A stretch of DNA of 64,000 bases from Sinorhizobium sp. A49 (GTDB lineage: Bacteria; Pseudomonadota; Alphaproteobacteria; Rhizobiales; Rhizobiaceae). Location: contig NZ_MUNW01000041.1 in the NCBI RefSeq assembly GCF_002002725.1, forward strand, positions 159,553-223,552, given 5' to 3'. Every line of letters begins with the position of its first letter. The first letter of the stretch is position 1. Positions 35,651 through 47,415 of this stretch are shown here, one piece after another. The notes beneath the pieces are model-generated. The model was not told where the DNA came from. It worked only from the letters and a program-made list of their open reading frames with translations, and searched no databases. A program made the position numbers and the translations under genes.

Positions 35651-36955
35651 ATGCTGAGACGCACTTTTTTCCGCCTAATGGTCGTGATCCTTGCTGGCTG
35701 TGGGCTGGCTGCCTCACCGGCAAATGCATTGGTCGAGCTCACCCTTAACAAGGGCAATGTCGAGCCGTTGCCGATTGCCATCACCGACTTCCTGCAGGGT
35801 GAGCTCGGCAAGAAGATCTCTGACGTGGTCGCAGCCGACCTCAAGCGTTCGGGGCTGTTTGCGCCGATCGATCGCGGTGCCTTCATCGAAAAGATCAGCA
35901 ACCCCGACGCGGCGCCGCGCTTCGAGGACTGGAAGGTCATCAATGCCCAGGCGCTCGTCACCGGTCGCGTGACGCAGGAGGCCGACGGCCGCCTGAAGGC
36001 GGAGTTCCGTCTCTGGGACACGTTCGCGGGTCAGCAGATGACCGGACAGCAGTTCTTCACTCAGCCGGAAAACTGGCGTCGTGTCGCCCATATCATCGCC
36101 GATGCGATCTATGAGCGCATCACCGGCGAAAAGGGCTACTTCGATACGCGTGTCGTCTACGTCGCCGAAAGCGGCCCGAAGACCGCCCGCAAGCGCCAGC
36201 TTGCGATCATGGACCAGGATGGCGCAAATCCGCGGCCGCTCACCAACTCCAACGATCTCGTTCTGACGCCGCGCTTCTCGCCGAACCGCCAGGAAGTCAC
36301 CTACATGTCGTTCGAAAACAACCAGCCGCGCGTTTACCTGCTGCAGCTGGAAACCGGACAGCGTGAGGTGGTCGGCAATTTCCCGGGCATGACGTTTTCG
36401 CCGCGCTTCTCGCCGGATGGCCAGCGCGTCATCATGAGCCTGCAGCAGGAGGGCAACGCCAACATCTACACGATGGACCTGCGCTCGCGCACGACGACCC
36501 GCCTCACCAGCACCGCGGCGATCGACACCGCACCGTCCTATTCGCCTGACGGCAGCCAGATCGCCTTTGAAAGCGACCGTGGCGGACGCCAGCAGATCTA
36601 CGTCATGGGTGCCGATGGCTCCGGTCAGCGTCGTATCTCCTTCGGCGACGGCTCCTACTCGACGCCGGTCTGGTCTCCGCGTGGCGACCTTATCGCTTTC
36701 ACCAAGCAGTCGGGCGGCAAGTTCTCGATCGGCGTGATGAAGACAGACGGTTCGGGTGAGCGCATCCTGACGACGGGCTTCCACAACGAAGGTCCGACCT
36801 GGGCGCCGAACGGCCGCGTGCTGATGTTCTTCCGCCAGAATGCGGGTGCCGGCGGACCGCAGCTCTACTCGATCGACCTGACCGGCTACAACGAACAGCC
36901 GGTGCCCACGCAGGGCTTCGCTTCGGACCCGGCATGGTCGCCGCGGCTTGAATAG
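35651..36955 (+). CDS. tolB: Tol-Pal system beta-propeller protein TolB
   Basis: The product is 434 aa. A signal peptide (residues 1-26, ending ASPANA) exports it to the periplasm. The N-terminal domain ([20 protein letters not shown]) is followed by a six-bladed propeller with repeated [22 protein letters not shown] and WSPRGD blades. It binds Pal and, through its N-terminal strand, TolA. The gene starts 30 nt after tolA. Confidence 0.96.
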   Translation: MLRRTFFRLMVVILAGCGLAASPANALVELTLNKGNVEPLPIAITDFLQGELGKKISDVVAADLKRSGLFAPIDRGAFIEKISNPDAAPRFEDWKVINAQALVTGRVTQEADGRLKAEFRLWDTFAGQQMTGQQFFTQPENWRRVAHIIADAIYERITGEKGYFDTRVVYVAESGPKTARKRQLAIMDQDGANPRPLTNSNDLVLTPRFSPNRQEVTYMSFENNQPRVYLLQLETGQREVVGNFPGMTFSPRFSPDGQRVIMSLQQEGNANIYTMDLRSRTTTRLTSTAAIDTAPSYSPDGSQIAFESDRGGRQQIYVMGADGSGQRRISFGDGSYSTPVWSPRGDLIAFTKQSGGKFSIGVMKTDGSGERILTTGFHNEGPTWAPNGRVLMFFRQNAGAGGPQLYSIDLTGYNEQPVPTQGFASDPAWSPRLE

Positions 36956-37050
36956 CAGGCTCTCACTTGCGGCGGGGATTGTGGCGGGCATGCCGCTTTC
37001 TCGCCGCAAAGTGCTGGTCTAGCAGGCGCCGAGCTTAAATTATCGATTTG

Positions 37051-37058
37051 TTAACCAT
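37051..37058 (+). promoter_or_regulatory. CtrA half-site upstream of pal
   Basis: TTAACCAT lies 79 nt before the pal start codon, in the 180-bp tolB-pal spacer, with another TTAACC at 37075-37080. The octamer equals the one upstream of tolQ. A separate pal promoter within the operon is thus plausible. Confidence 0.45.
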
Positions 37059-37137
37059 AACTGTTGAATAGCGATTAACCGCTTCCGGTTACAGTCTGGC
37101 AACCGTGAATTCAGACACTTCTCAAGGAGACCGGCGC

Positions 37138-37671
37138 ATGAGCCGAATTGACACCCCGGCCGCAGGCCGCATGCAGACCATCGCTCGCAACCCGGTCATG
37201 ATCGCACTTGTCATGACCCTTGCCATCGCTGGCTGCGCGTCGAAGAAGAACCTTCCGGGCAGCGCGGGCGAGCTTGGTCTCGGCGGTGCGGGCTCCGCAA
37301 CGCCGGGTTCGCAGCAGGACTTTACCGTCAACGTCGGCGACCGCATTTTCTTCGACACGGACTCGACCTCGGTTCGCGCCGACGCCCAGCAGACGCTCGA
37401 CCGTCAGGCTCAGTGGCTCGCCAAGTACCCGAACTACGCCGTCACCGTCGAAGGTCATGCCGACGAACGCGGCACCCGCGAATACAACCTGGCGCTCGGC
37501 GCACGCCGCGCTGCTTCGACCAAAGACTATCTGATCTCGCGTGGCGTTCCGGCCAACCGCCTGAAGACGATTTCCTACGGCAAGGAAAAGCCGGTCGCGG
37601 TTTGCGACGACATCTCGTGCTGGTCGCAGAACCGCCGCGCCGTGACAGTGCTCGGTGGCGCCGGCATGTGA
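37138..37671 (+). CDS. pal: Peptidoglycan-associated lipoprotein Pal
   Basis: The product is 177 aa, started at 37138 with AAGGAGA 7 nt upstream. The lipobox LAIAGC ends at about residue 34, giving a lipidated Cys. The OmpA-C domain (VEGHADERGTREYNLALGARRA near 107) binds meso-diaminopimelate of peptidoglycan and carries the usual conserved D and R. It tethers the outer membrane to the wall and recruits TolB. A separate promoter region lies upstream. A terminator follows. Confidence 0.96.
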   Translation: MSRIDTPAAGRMQTIARNPVMIALVMTLAIAGCASKKNLPGSAGELGLGGAGSATPGSQQDFTVNVGDRIFFDTDSTSVRADAQQTLDRQAQWLAKYPNYAVTVEGHADERGTREYNLALGARRAASTKDYLISRGVPANRLKTISYGKEKPVAVCDDISCWSQNRRAVTVLGGAGM

Positions 37672-37697
37672 TCTTCCGATCACGCATCGCTAAATTA

Positions 37698-37730
37698 TAA
37701 GGGCGGCCTTGTGCCGCCCTTTGCTTTTTT
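37698..37730 (+). terminator. Rho-independent terminator after pal
   Basis: A 9-bp stem AAGGGCGGC/GCCGCCCTT with loop CTTGT is followed by TGCTTTTTT. It lies 27 nt past the pal stop codon and separates pal from cpoB. Confidence 0.9.
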
Positions 37731-37867
37731 ACCACACTTTGGCCGAACTCCGTTGCTTTTTCAGGGTAATTGGAAAACTGTGCGGCAATCATCCAGATGA
37801 ATCGGCGAGATGTATTGCGGGCCCCGATTCCAGGGTGGGAAAACCGGTATTCGAACAGGACAAAGAA

Positions 37868-38899
37868 ATGAAGAAATTTGTCGTGGCTGGACTGCTTGGT
37901 CTCGCGGCCCTTTCGGGCCTTGGCCAGCAAGCAAATGCCATGCCGCTTTCCGGGCTCGTGGCCCGAACGATACAGGCCGACACGGCAGGCTCGCACAGTC
38001 TTCCCGTCGTGAAGGTACAGGCGTCCGAGACCACGCGTATCGGCCAGCTTGAAGAACAGATCCGCTCGCTCAACGGGCGTATCGAAGAAATGAGCTTCCA
38101 GCTCCTGCAGATGCAGGAACAGATCCGGAAGTTCCAGGAGGACAACGAGTTCCGCTTCCAGGATTTGGAAAGCGGCAAGGCCTCCCCCAAGAAGAGCGGC
38201 GCATTGCAGACGCCGAAGTCCAGCGATCAGGCGTCCGTCACCCCGGGGGTGACGGATAGCCAGACGATGGCGCCCGTCGATCCGGGCACCGGGATGGCCG
38301 CATCGGGCGCCGATCAGGGCGCAACCGGTGCCGCGCCTCCAACGACGCTTGGCCAGATCGTCTTCGACGAGAGCGGCAATCCGATTTCGACCACGACCGA
38401 CGCCCAGCCGGGCGCCAACGCAACGCCTCCCGGCGTCGACACCGGCGTGGCCCTTCCGGGCGATAACGGCGGGCTCAACGCCAACCCGGACAGCGAGCAG
38501 CAGACCGCATCGCTCGACAACCCCGGCGACCTCTATCAGTCGGCCTACGGACACGTGCTGTCCGGCGACTACAGCACCGCCGAGCAGGAATTCCGCGACT
38601 ATCTCGACGTGTTCCCTCAGGGCGAGAAGGCGGCCGACGCCAGCTTCTGGATGGGTGAGGCGCAGTATTCGCAGGGCAAATACAGCGACGCGGCCAAGAC
38701 GTTCCTGAATGCGCATCAGGCGCACGCCAAATCACCGAAAGCCCCGGAAATGCTGTTGAAGCTCGGCATGTCGCTCGGCGCTCTCGACAACAAGGAAACC
38801 GCCTGCGCCACGCTGCGCGAGGTGAACAAGCGCTACCCGAAGGCCTCACCGGCCGTGCGCGCCAAGGTGACGAGCGAGCAAAGCCGCTTTGGCTGCTGA
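37868..38899 (+). CDS. cpoB: Cell division coordinator CpoB (YbgF)
   Basis: The product is 343 aa, started at ATG 37868. A signal peptide (1-27) leads into an N-terminal coiled coil (about 55-95, GQLEEQIRSLNGRIEEMSFQ), a Ser/Thr/Pro/Gly-rich spacer (about 100-215), and TPR repeats from about 220 (YGHVLSGDYSTAEQEFRDY, FWMGEAQYSQGKYSDAAKTF, EMLLKLGMSLGAL). CpoB couples Tol activity to peptidoglycan synthesis at the septum. The spacer is longer than in E. coli. Its last 11 bases overlap the reading frame of tilS. Confidence 0.93.
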   Translation: MKKFVVAGLLGLAALSGLGQQANAMPLSGLVARTIQADTAGSHSLPVVKVQASETTRIGQLEEQIRSLNGRIEEMSFQLLQMQEQIRKFQEDNEFRFQDLESGKASPKKSGALQTPKSSDQASVTPGVTDSQTMAPVDPGTGMAASGADQGATGAAPPTTLGQIVFDESGNPISTTTDAQPGANATPPGVDTGVALPGDNGGLNANPDSEQQTASLDNPGDLYQSAYGHVLSGDYSTAEQEFRDYLDVFPQGEKAADASFWMGEAQYSQGKYSDAAKTFLNAHQAHAKSPKAPEMLLKLGMSLGALDNKETACATLREVNKRYPKASPAVRAKVTSEQSRFGC

Positions 38900-40229
38900 G
38901 ACGCCGACCTGTCTGGTCGTTCTCGAAACGGCGAAACGATTTCTTTCATCCTTCCATCGGCCCGCCCGACTGCTCGTAGCCGTGTCCGGCGGCAGCGATT
39001 CCAAGGGACTGCTTCTCGCCTTAAACAGGGCGATCGAGGCATCCGGCAATTCCGATCTTTCTCTCGCGGCCTGCACGGTCGATCATGCTTTGAGGCCGGG
39101 CTCAGCCGACGAAGCGGACGCCGTTGCCGGTTTCTGCGCCAGCCTCGGCATCGCCCATATCGTCAAACGCTGGGACGGGCAGAAGCCGGCGGCGGGAATT
39201 CAGGCCGCTGCACGCGAAAAACGCTATCAGCTGCTGGCCGAAGCTGCCGATAACCTCGGCGCCACCTGCATCGTCACCGGTCACACGCTGGATGATCAAC
39301 GCGAGACAATCCTGATGCGATCCGAGCGTGGGCAGGGACCTGGCGGCGCGGGAATGGCGGCCGACGTGCTGTACGACAGGCGCTTCTGGGTGTTGCGGCC
39401 CTTCCTCCGTCTGCATCGCGCCGATGTCAGGGTCTTTCTTGCGGCGGAGGGCGAGGGCTGGTTCGATGATCCAAGCAACGCCAATGCGCGGTTCGAGCGG
39501 GTGCGAACGCGCGTGCGTCTCGCTGAAACGGGCGAGGAGCACGTTTCCACATGGGATGCCGCGTCGCGGGCGCGGTCGTCCGAGGCGGCTGCCCGGTGGC
39601 TCGGGCTCCATGCGCGCGTTCACGAAAACCTCGTGGTCAGCGTTTCCTGTGCCGCTGTTCGCGGATGTGGCGACATCGATTGCCGGCGCGGACTTCTGGC
39701 GCTGGCCGGTGTCGTCGGCGGCCGCACGCATTCATTGGCCGCAGACACGGTTGCGCGACTGGTGGCGTTTCTCGTGCGGAAAGAGCCGGGGCGTTTGACC
39801 GCCGGGCGGGTGGTGTTCGACAAGCGCGCGACTGGACTTTATCTCTATCGCGAGGCGCGCGATCTGCCCACTTTGGCGCTGCGGCCTGCAGAGACCGGCG
39901 TCTGGGATGGTCGCTTTACCGTTCGAAACGGCGGAAATGGGATGGTGCAGATTACCGCCACCGACGCCGGAGGCCTGCAACAGCAGAGACTTATTGCCGC
40001 AGGAGTGCCACCGGGCGTTGCCAAGCGGGCGGCACTTTCGGCGCCGCATATTGTATCCACAGGCGACAATTGCACCGCGAAGGCCGCCGTTGAGCCGCGC
40101 ATTTGCCCCTACGACACCTTTTTGCCGGGTTTCGACCTGATCATGGCCGAGATGATTGCCGGATTGTTCGGGCGTCAGCCCTATGTTCGGTCGCCGGTTC
40201 ACGATCTGTTGACAGAAATGGAACGGTAG
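38889..40229 (+). CDS. tilS: tRNA(Ile)-lysidine synthase
   Basis: The product is 446 aa. The PP-loop signature AVSGGSDS spans residues 31-38. VDHALRPGSADEA near 60 and GHTLDDQRETILMRSERGQG near 134 are N-type ATP pyrophosphatase features. TilS attaches lysine to cytidine 34 of tRNA-Ile(CAU), letting it read AUA. The only start giving a full N-terminus is a TTG at 38889 inside the cpoB end, an 11-nt overlap that suggests coupled, moderated translation. A downstream CTG or GTG start (residue 9-11) cannot be excluded. Confidence 0.9.
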   Translation: MAAETPTCLVVLETAKRFLSSFHRPARLLVAVSGGSDSKGLLLALNRAIEASGNSDLSLAACTVDHALRPGSADEADAVAGFCASLGIAHIVKRWDGQKPAAGIQAAAREKRYQLLAEAADNLGATCIVTGHTLDDQRETILMRSERGQGPGGAGMAADVLYDRRFWVLRPFLRLHRADVRVFLAAEGEGWFDDPSNANARFERVRTRVRLAETGEEHVSTWDAASRARSSEAAARWLGLHARVHENLVVSVSCAAVRGCGDIDCRRGLLALAGVVGGRTHSLAADTVARLVAFLVRKEPGRLTAGRVVFDKRATGLYLYREARDLPTLALRPAETGVWDGRFTVRNGGNGMVQITATDAGGLQQQRLIAAGVPPGVAKRAALSAPHIVSTGDNCTAKAAVEPRICPYDTFLPGFDLIMAEMIAGLFGRQPYVRSPVHDLLTEMER

Positions 40230-40241
40230 TTGGCGGTTTGC

Positions 40242-40270
40242 CTTGGCAAGGCGTCGCCAGAACCCTATGT
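40242..40270 (+). promoter_or_regulatory. Candidate heat-shock-type promoter of ftsH
   Basis: CTTGGC (40242-40247), a 17-nt spacer and CTATGT (40265-40270) fit the CTTG-type -35 and C-rich -10 of alphaproteobacterial RpoH promoters. It is 60 nt upstream of the ftsH ATG. ftsH is a heat-shock gene in many bacteria and rpoH itself is in this window. Confidence 0.4.
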
Positions 40271-40329
40271 TAGGGGCAAGAAAGCGGCCCGGCGAAATGT
40301 GCGGGTCGTGACAGGTTCCGGGGAGTTCG

Positions 40330-42273
<1,944 letters not shown>

Positions 42274-42585
42274 CGGCGTTGGTTTCAGACACTTATCTCA
42301 GAAGCCGCCGCGCCGGAGGGTGCGGCGGCTTTTTGTTGCCTCGTCATCGGATTGCACTTGGTAACGCGATGTAATGATTTCTGATGCTACGGTTGCTGCC
42401 GTTTGCATTGGTTTTGTGTCAAAGAAGATTCGAAAGCTCCCAGCCTTTGGTTTGCTGTTATAGCGCGGGAGCAACGGCAACAGCCGGAATGATATGAGGT
42501 CTGGTCAATGAAACCCAGTCGCGGTGCACGCAGACAGGCGAAGCAGGCAAAGCCTGCGTTGACCCAGCGGAACGATGGAGTTCTT
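42274..42585. other. ftsH-glmM intergenic region
   Basis: This 312-bp spacer starts with the ftsH terminator. The remainder, 42340-42585, is less GC-rich (42340-42460) and includes TTTGGTTTGCTGTTATAGCG at 42445-42464, which may be the glmM promoter zone. An in-frame upstream ATG at 42508 exists, but the extension is basic and unlike GlmM. No other gene is seen. Confidence 0.4.
42302..42336 (+). terminator. Rho-independent terminator after ftsH
   Basis: AAGCCGCCGC/GCGGCGGCTT, a 10-bp stem with a 10-nt loop, is followed by TTTTG. It begins 29 nt past the ftsH stop codon. Confidence 0.9.
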
Positions 42586-43941
<1,356 letters not shown>

Positions 43942-43970
43942 TGTGCGGCGGGCCAAAATCGTGAACTGAC

Positions 43971-44006
43971 GCAGAACGCCGGCCGCCTTCGCGGCCGGCG
44001 TTCTGC
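43971..44006 (+). terminator. Hairpin after glmM
   Basis: A 16-bp perfect stem (43971-43986 with 43991-44006; loop CTTC) lies 29 nt past the glmM stop codon. No T-run follows, but the very stable stem with a CTTC tetraloop should define the 3' end. Confidence 0.7.
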
Positions 44007-44085
44007 GTACGTCGGGCGACGCCGAATGCGGTCCGAAGCACTTGCGAAAGCTTGAGAAAATTGGATTCGTGGTAAATTTCTATGC

Positions 44086-44100
44086 TTAATCAGATGTTAA
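44086..44100 (+). promoter_or_regulatory. CtrA box upstream of first outer-membrane barrel gene
   Basis: TTAA-TCAGATG-TTAA followed by C is a perfect TTAA-N7-TTAAC full CtrA site. It ends exactly 87 nt before the ATG at 44188. The second barrel gene has an equally spaced box. Confidence 0.7.
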
Positions 44101-44187
44101 CCCGCGCATGCGACATCTAGCGAGAAAGTCGCTGAGCCTGTGGCCGCTCGCCGCCCAGGAAATCGCTAGCATTCGCAGGGTGATATT

Positions 44188-44961
44188 ATGAAAAAACATA
44201 TTTTGGCGCTTGCCGCCGCTGTGTGCGTCGGCACGCCCGTCGCTGCAGCCGATCTTTATGTCGCGGATCCAGTACCTGTGGTCGTGCCCACCGGTGGTTG
44301 GTACCTGCGCGGTTACATGGGCATGAGCAACCAGCAGCTCGGCAGCCTCGAGCACGCGGACTTTTCGATACCCCCTTATCACGAGCTGGTGGATGAGGGC
44401 GGCTTCGGCAGCGCACCGCTCGCCGGCGTCGGCGTCGGGTACCAGTTCAATGACTGGCTGCGCATGGACGGCATCGTTGAATATCGTGGCAAGGCGGATT
44501 TTGCGGCACTCGACCGCTACGCCTTCCAAACCGATGCGAACGGCAATCCGATCTGGGAAGGCACCGACGACTATGACGGGGCAAAGTCGGAGTGGCTGCT
44601 AATGGCAAACGCTTATGTCGATATCGGCGACTGGAACGGTATAGTTCCCTATGTCGGCGCCGGTATCGGCGCATCGCGCAACACCATCTCCGGTTTCCGC
44701 GACATCAATGTGCCGCGGCTGGGCGTGGCCTCGGCTGAAAGCGATCCCACCTGGAATTTCGCCTGGGCGCTGCATGCGGGCGTCGGCTACAAGGCGACCG
44801 AACGGCTTACTGTGGATGTCGGCTACAGCTATTTGAACCTCGGCGACGCCAAGACCAAGGAAATCCGCTCCTACGACGGACAATACGTCATTGGGCCGAT
44901 GCATTTCAAGGATATCACGTCGCACGATTTCAAGCTCGGGATGCGCTACGCGTTGCAATAA
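44188..44961 (+). CDS. Outer-membrane beta-barrel protein, copy A (Omp25/porin-like)
   Basis: The product is 257 aa with a signal peptide (1-21, ending VAAA). The mature part has alternating hydrophobic and polar strands and the outer-membrane barrel repeats GWYLRGYMGMS, LAGVGVGYQFNDWLRMDGIVEYRG, IVPYVGAGIGASRNTI and RLTVDVGYSYLNLGDAK. It resembles the Omp25/Omp31-type opacity-family barrels of rhizobia and Brucella. The C-terminus ends in an aromatic/leucine-rich strand (FKLGMRYALQ). A homologous gene follows on the same strand. Its promoter region carries a CtrA box, so cell-cycle control of outer-membrane composition is plausible. Confidence 0.87.
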   Translation: MKKHILALAAAVCVGTPVAAADLYVADPVPVVVPTGGWYLRGYMGMSNQQLGSLEHADFSIPPYHELVDEGGFGSAPLAGVGVGYQFNDWLRMDGIVEYRGKADFAALDRYAFQTDANGNPIWEGTDDYDGAKSEWLLMANAYVDIGDWNGIVPYVGAGIGASRNTISGFRDINVPRLGVASAESDPTWNFAWALHAGVGYKATERLTVDVGYSYLNLGDAKTKEIRSYDGQYVIGPMHFKDITSHDFKLGMRYALQ

Positions 44962-44984
44962 CCGGCGGAGCAATCTGGTATCTC

Positions 44985-45012
44985 AAAGGGTCGCCAATGG
45001 CGGCCCTTTTTG
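44985..45012 (+). terminator. Terminator after barrel gene A
   Basis: AAAGGGTCGCC/GGCGGCCCTTT (one G-T pair, AAT loop) is followed by TTTTT. It separates the two barrel genes, so each uses its own promoter. Confidence 0.85.
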
Positions 45013-45047
45013 CGTTCTTCAACTCCGCAAACTGTTAAAGATCGTGG

Positions 45048-45062
45048 TTAACCGACAGTTAA
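45048..45062 (+). promoter_or_regulatory. CtrA box upstream of second outer-membrane barrel gene
   Basis: TTAA-CCGACAG-TTAA followed by C is a perfect TTAA-N7-TTAAC site ending exactly 87 nt before the ATG at 45150, the same spacing as for the upstream paralogue. Confidence 0.7.
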
Positions 45063-45149
45063 CCTCGCTCTGCAATAGTTAACGCCGAACGAAGCAGCCG
45101 ATGGGTGGATACCTTCGGGCGACGGCAATTGCAGCGAAAGGGCATGGGC

Positions 45150-45986
45150 ATGGAATGGCGAAACGGGATCTGCGGAGCCACGTTCTGTATCGGCCTGCTT
45201 GCCTCAGGTGCGGCGCTTGCCGCTGACGAGGCCCTGATCGACGCGCCGGAAATCACCATTGCCCAGGAAGCGACCGGCAGCAACGGCCTCTACATCCGCG
45301 GTGACATCGGCTATGCCGGCTGGCGCGACGCGGGTGATCCCTTCTACCGCACCTTCGATGCGGGCACCGGCAGCTACAGCACTACCTCGTTCGACGGCGC
45401 GCGCTTCGACAAGCCGCTTTCCGGCACGATCGGCCTCGGCTACCAGATCACCGACACTGTGCGCGCCGATGTGACGGCTGACTACTTCGCGGGCCGATTC
45501 GACGGCTCGTCAATCGGTGCCAGCCCTTGCGCGGGGCAGGGGGGCGGCACGTCCTGCGCCTTGTCGACGACGGCCGATTTTTCCGCGCTGGGCCTGATGG
45601 CCAACGCCTATGTCGACTTCGGAACGCTCGCCGGCTTCACGCCCTATCTCGGCGCCGGTATCGGAGCGACCAACCTGCGCTGGAACACCACCTTTGCCAG
45701 CGAGAGCTGCGTTGCCGGCGGCGGCGCCTGCGCCGGCGTCCCGGCCACCACCTCATTCGACGGCCACGACAGCTGGCGTTTCACCTATGCACTGATGGCC
45801 GGTGTTTCCTATGATCTCAGTGATCGCCTGAAGCTCGACGTCGGCTACCGCTATTCGCATATCGGCGATGGCGAGATGTTCGGCTTCGGTGCCGAGGCGC
45901 TTGCGGGCGCGAGCGGGACAAAGGGCTTCGATGACGGTCTTTCCCGTCATGAGATCAGAGCCGGCTTGCGTTTCTCGTTCTGGTAA
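45150..45986 (+). CDS. Outer-membrane beta-barrel protein, copy B (Omp25/porin-like)
   Basis: The product is 278 aa, taken from the ATG at 45150 because GAAAGGG ends 8 nt upstream and because this makes the CtrA-box-to-ATG distance equal that of the first gene; ATG 45144 and GTG 45105 are alternatives. A signal peptide (1-24, ending GAALAA) precedes barrel strands such as GLYIRGDIGYAGWRD, LSGTIGLGYQITDTVRADVTADYF, FTPYLGAGIGATNLRWN and LKLDVGYRYSHIGDGEMFGFG. A loop with four cysteines (residues about 125-205) is unlike copy A. The final strand ends in F-W as in many outer-membrane proteins. Confidence 0.87.
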   Translation: MEWRNGICGATFCIGLLASGAALAADEALIDAPEITIAQEATGSNGLYIRGDIGYAGWRDAGDPFYRTFDAGTGSYSTTSFDGARFDKPLSGTIGLGYQITDTVRADVTADYFAGRFDGSSIGASPCAGQGGGTSCALSTTADFSALGLMANAYVDFGTLAGFTPYLGAGIGATNLRWNTTFASESCVAGGGACAGVPATTSFDGHDSWRFTYALMAGVSYDLSDRLKLDVGYRYSHIGDGEMFGFGAEALAGASGTKGFDDGLSRHEIRAGLRFSFW

Positions 45987-46109
45987 CAATCGGTCGGCGG
46001 GCTTGCTTGCGCCTTTGCTGATCTTGCCTGCGACGCCAAAAATATTCCCGATTGCGACACAAGCCGCTTGACTTCCTTCCGGACCCGCAATATCTCCGAC
46101 GGCGGGACA

Positions 46110-46153
46110 CCCTTCCCCAACGAAGGGCTATCTATCTGGAAGGATAGCACATG
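46110..46153 (+). promoter_or_regulatory. serC leader RNA motif with Shine-Dalgarno in a hairpin
   Basis: Two adjacent hairpins precede serC: CCCTTC/GAAGGG (46110-46127, 6-nt loop) and CTATC/GATAG (46128-46147). The loop of the second, with its closing stem, contains the ribosome site GGAAGGA, 3-4 nt before the ATG. The layout agrees with the alphaproteobacterial serC motif, a predicted leader or attenuator found only upstream of serC. The ligand is unknown. Confidence 0.6.
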
Positions 46154-47329
46154 ACGAAGCCTGCCAAGCCGGACGTCCGGCCGAATAACACCCATTTTTC
46201 TTCTGGCCCTTGCTCGAAGCGCCCCGGTTGGTCGCTCGATGCTCTCTCCGACGCTCCGCTCGGTCGTTCGCACCGCGCCAAGGTCGGCAAGACGAAGCTC
46301 AAGCAGGCCATCGATCTTACCCGTGACATTCTTGAAGTGCCGGCCGATTACCGCATCGGCATCGTGCCCGCTTCCGATACCGGCGCCGTCGAAATGGCGC
46401 TCTGGTCGATGCTCGGTGAGCGCGGCGTCGACATGGTCGCCTGGGAAAGCTTTGGCGCCGGCTGGGTGACCGATGTGGTCAAGCAGCTGAAGCTCGCCGA
46501 CGTGCGCAAGTTCGAAGCCGGTTACGGCGAACTTCCCGATCTCTCGAAGGTCGATTTCGACCGCGACGTCGTCTTCACCTGGAACGGCACGACCTCGGGT
46601 GTGCGCGTTGAAAACGCCGACTTCATCCCTGCCGACCGCAAGGGCCTGACGATCTGCGATGCGACGTCTGCCGCCTTCGCGCAGAACCTCGATTTCGCCA
46701 AGCTCGATGTCGTCACCTTCTCCTGGCAGAAGGTTCTCGGCGGCGAGGGCGCCCACGGCGTCATCATCCTTTCGCCGCGTGCCGTTGAGCGCCTGCTGAC
46801 CTACGTGCCGGCCTGGCCGCTGCCGAAGATCTTCCGCATGACCTCGGGCGGCAAGCTGATCGAAGGCATCTTCACCGGCGAAACCATCAACACGCCGTCG
46901 ATGCTCTGCGTCGAGGACTATATCGACGCCCTCGTCTGGGCCGAGAAGGCCGGCGGGCTCAAGGGGCTGATGGCGCGTGCCGACGCCAATGCCCAGGTGA
47001 TCTTCGACTTCGTTGCCGCCAACGGCTGGATCGCCAACCTGGCGGTGAAGGACGAGACCCGCTCCAATACGTCGGTCTGCCTGAAGATCATCGACAAGGA
47101 CGTCGCAGCACTTGATGCCGACGGACAGGCAGCCTTTGCCAAGGGCGTTGTCGCCCTGCTCGAAAAGGAAGGTGTCGCATTCGACATCGGCCACTATCGC
47201 GATGCACCGTCCGGTCTCCGGATCTGGGCCGGCGCCACGATCGAAGCATCCGACATGGCAGCGCTGATGCCGTGGCTGACCTGGGCTTTCGAGACCCAGA
47301 AGGCGACGCTGTCGCAAGCAGCGGCCTAA
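46151..47329 (+). CDS. serC: Phosphoserine aminotransferase
   Basis: The product is 392 aa of the long alphaproteobacterial SerC form. [16 protein letters not shown] near 11 begins the fold, and the PLP lysine lies in [14 protein letters not shown] near 190. [22 protein letters not shown] near 74 and TWNGTTSGV near 142 line the cofactor pocket. It transaminates 3-phosphohydroxypyruvate with glutamate to give phosphoserine, the second step of serine synthesis. The leader upstream suggests dedicated control. serA follows 86 nt later, so the two form a pathway operon. Confidence 0.95.
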   Translation: MTKPAKPDVRPNNTHFSSGPCSKRPGWSLDALSDAPLGRSHRAKVGKTKLKQAIDLTRDILEVPADYRIGIVPASDTGAVEMALWSMLGERGVDMVAWESFGAGWVTDVVKQLKLADVRKFEAGYGELPDLSKVDFDRDVVFTWNGTTSGVRVENADFIPADRKGLTICDATSAAFAQNLDFAKLDVVTFSWQKVLGGEGAHGVIILSPRAVERLLTYVPAWPLPKIFRMTSGGKLIEGIFTGETINTPSMLCVEDYIDALVWAEKAGGLKGLMARADANAQVIFDFVAANGWIANLAVKDETRSNTSVCLKIIDKDVAALDADGQAAFAKGVVALLEKEGVAFDIGHYRDAPSGLRIWAGATIEASDMAALMPWLTWAFETQKATLSQAAA

Positions 47330-47415
47330 CCCCAAGCGTTTGCTTCGCTCCTCATGGGGAGCGAAGCCCTTGTACCGCATTCAAGTTCAGACCTGATCTT
47401 TTCAAGGAGGCCATC

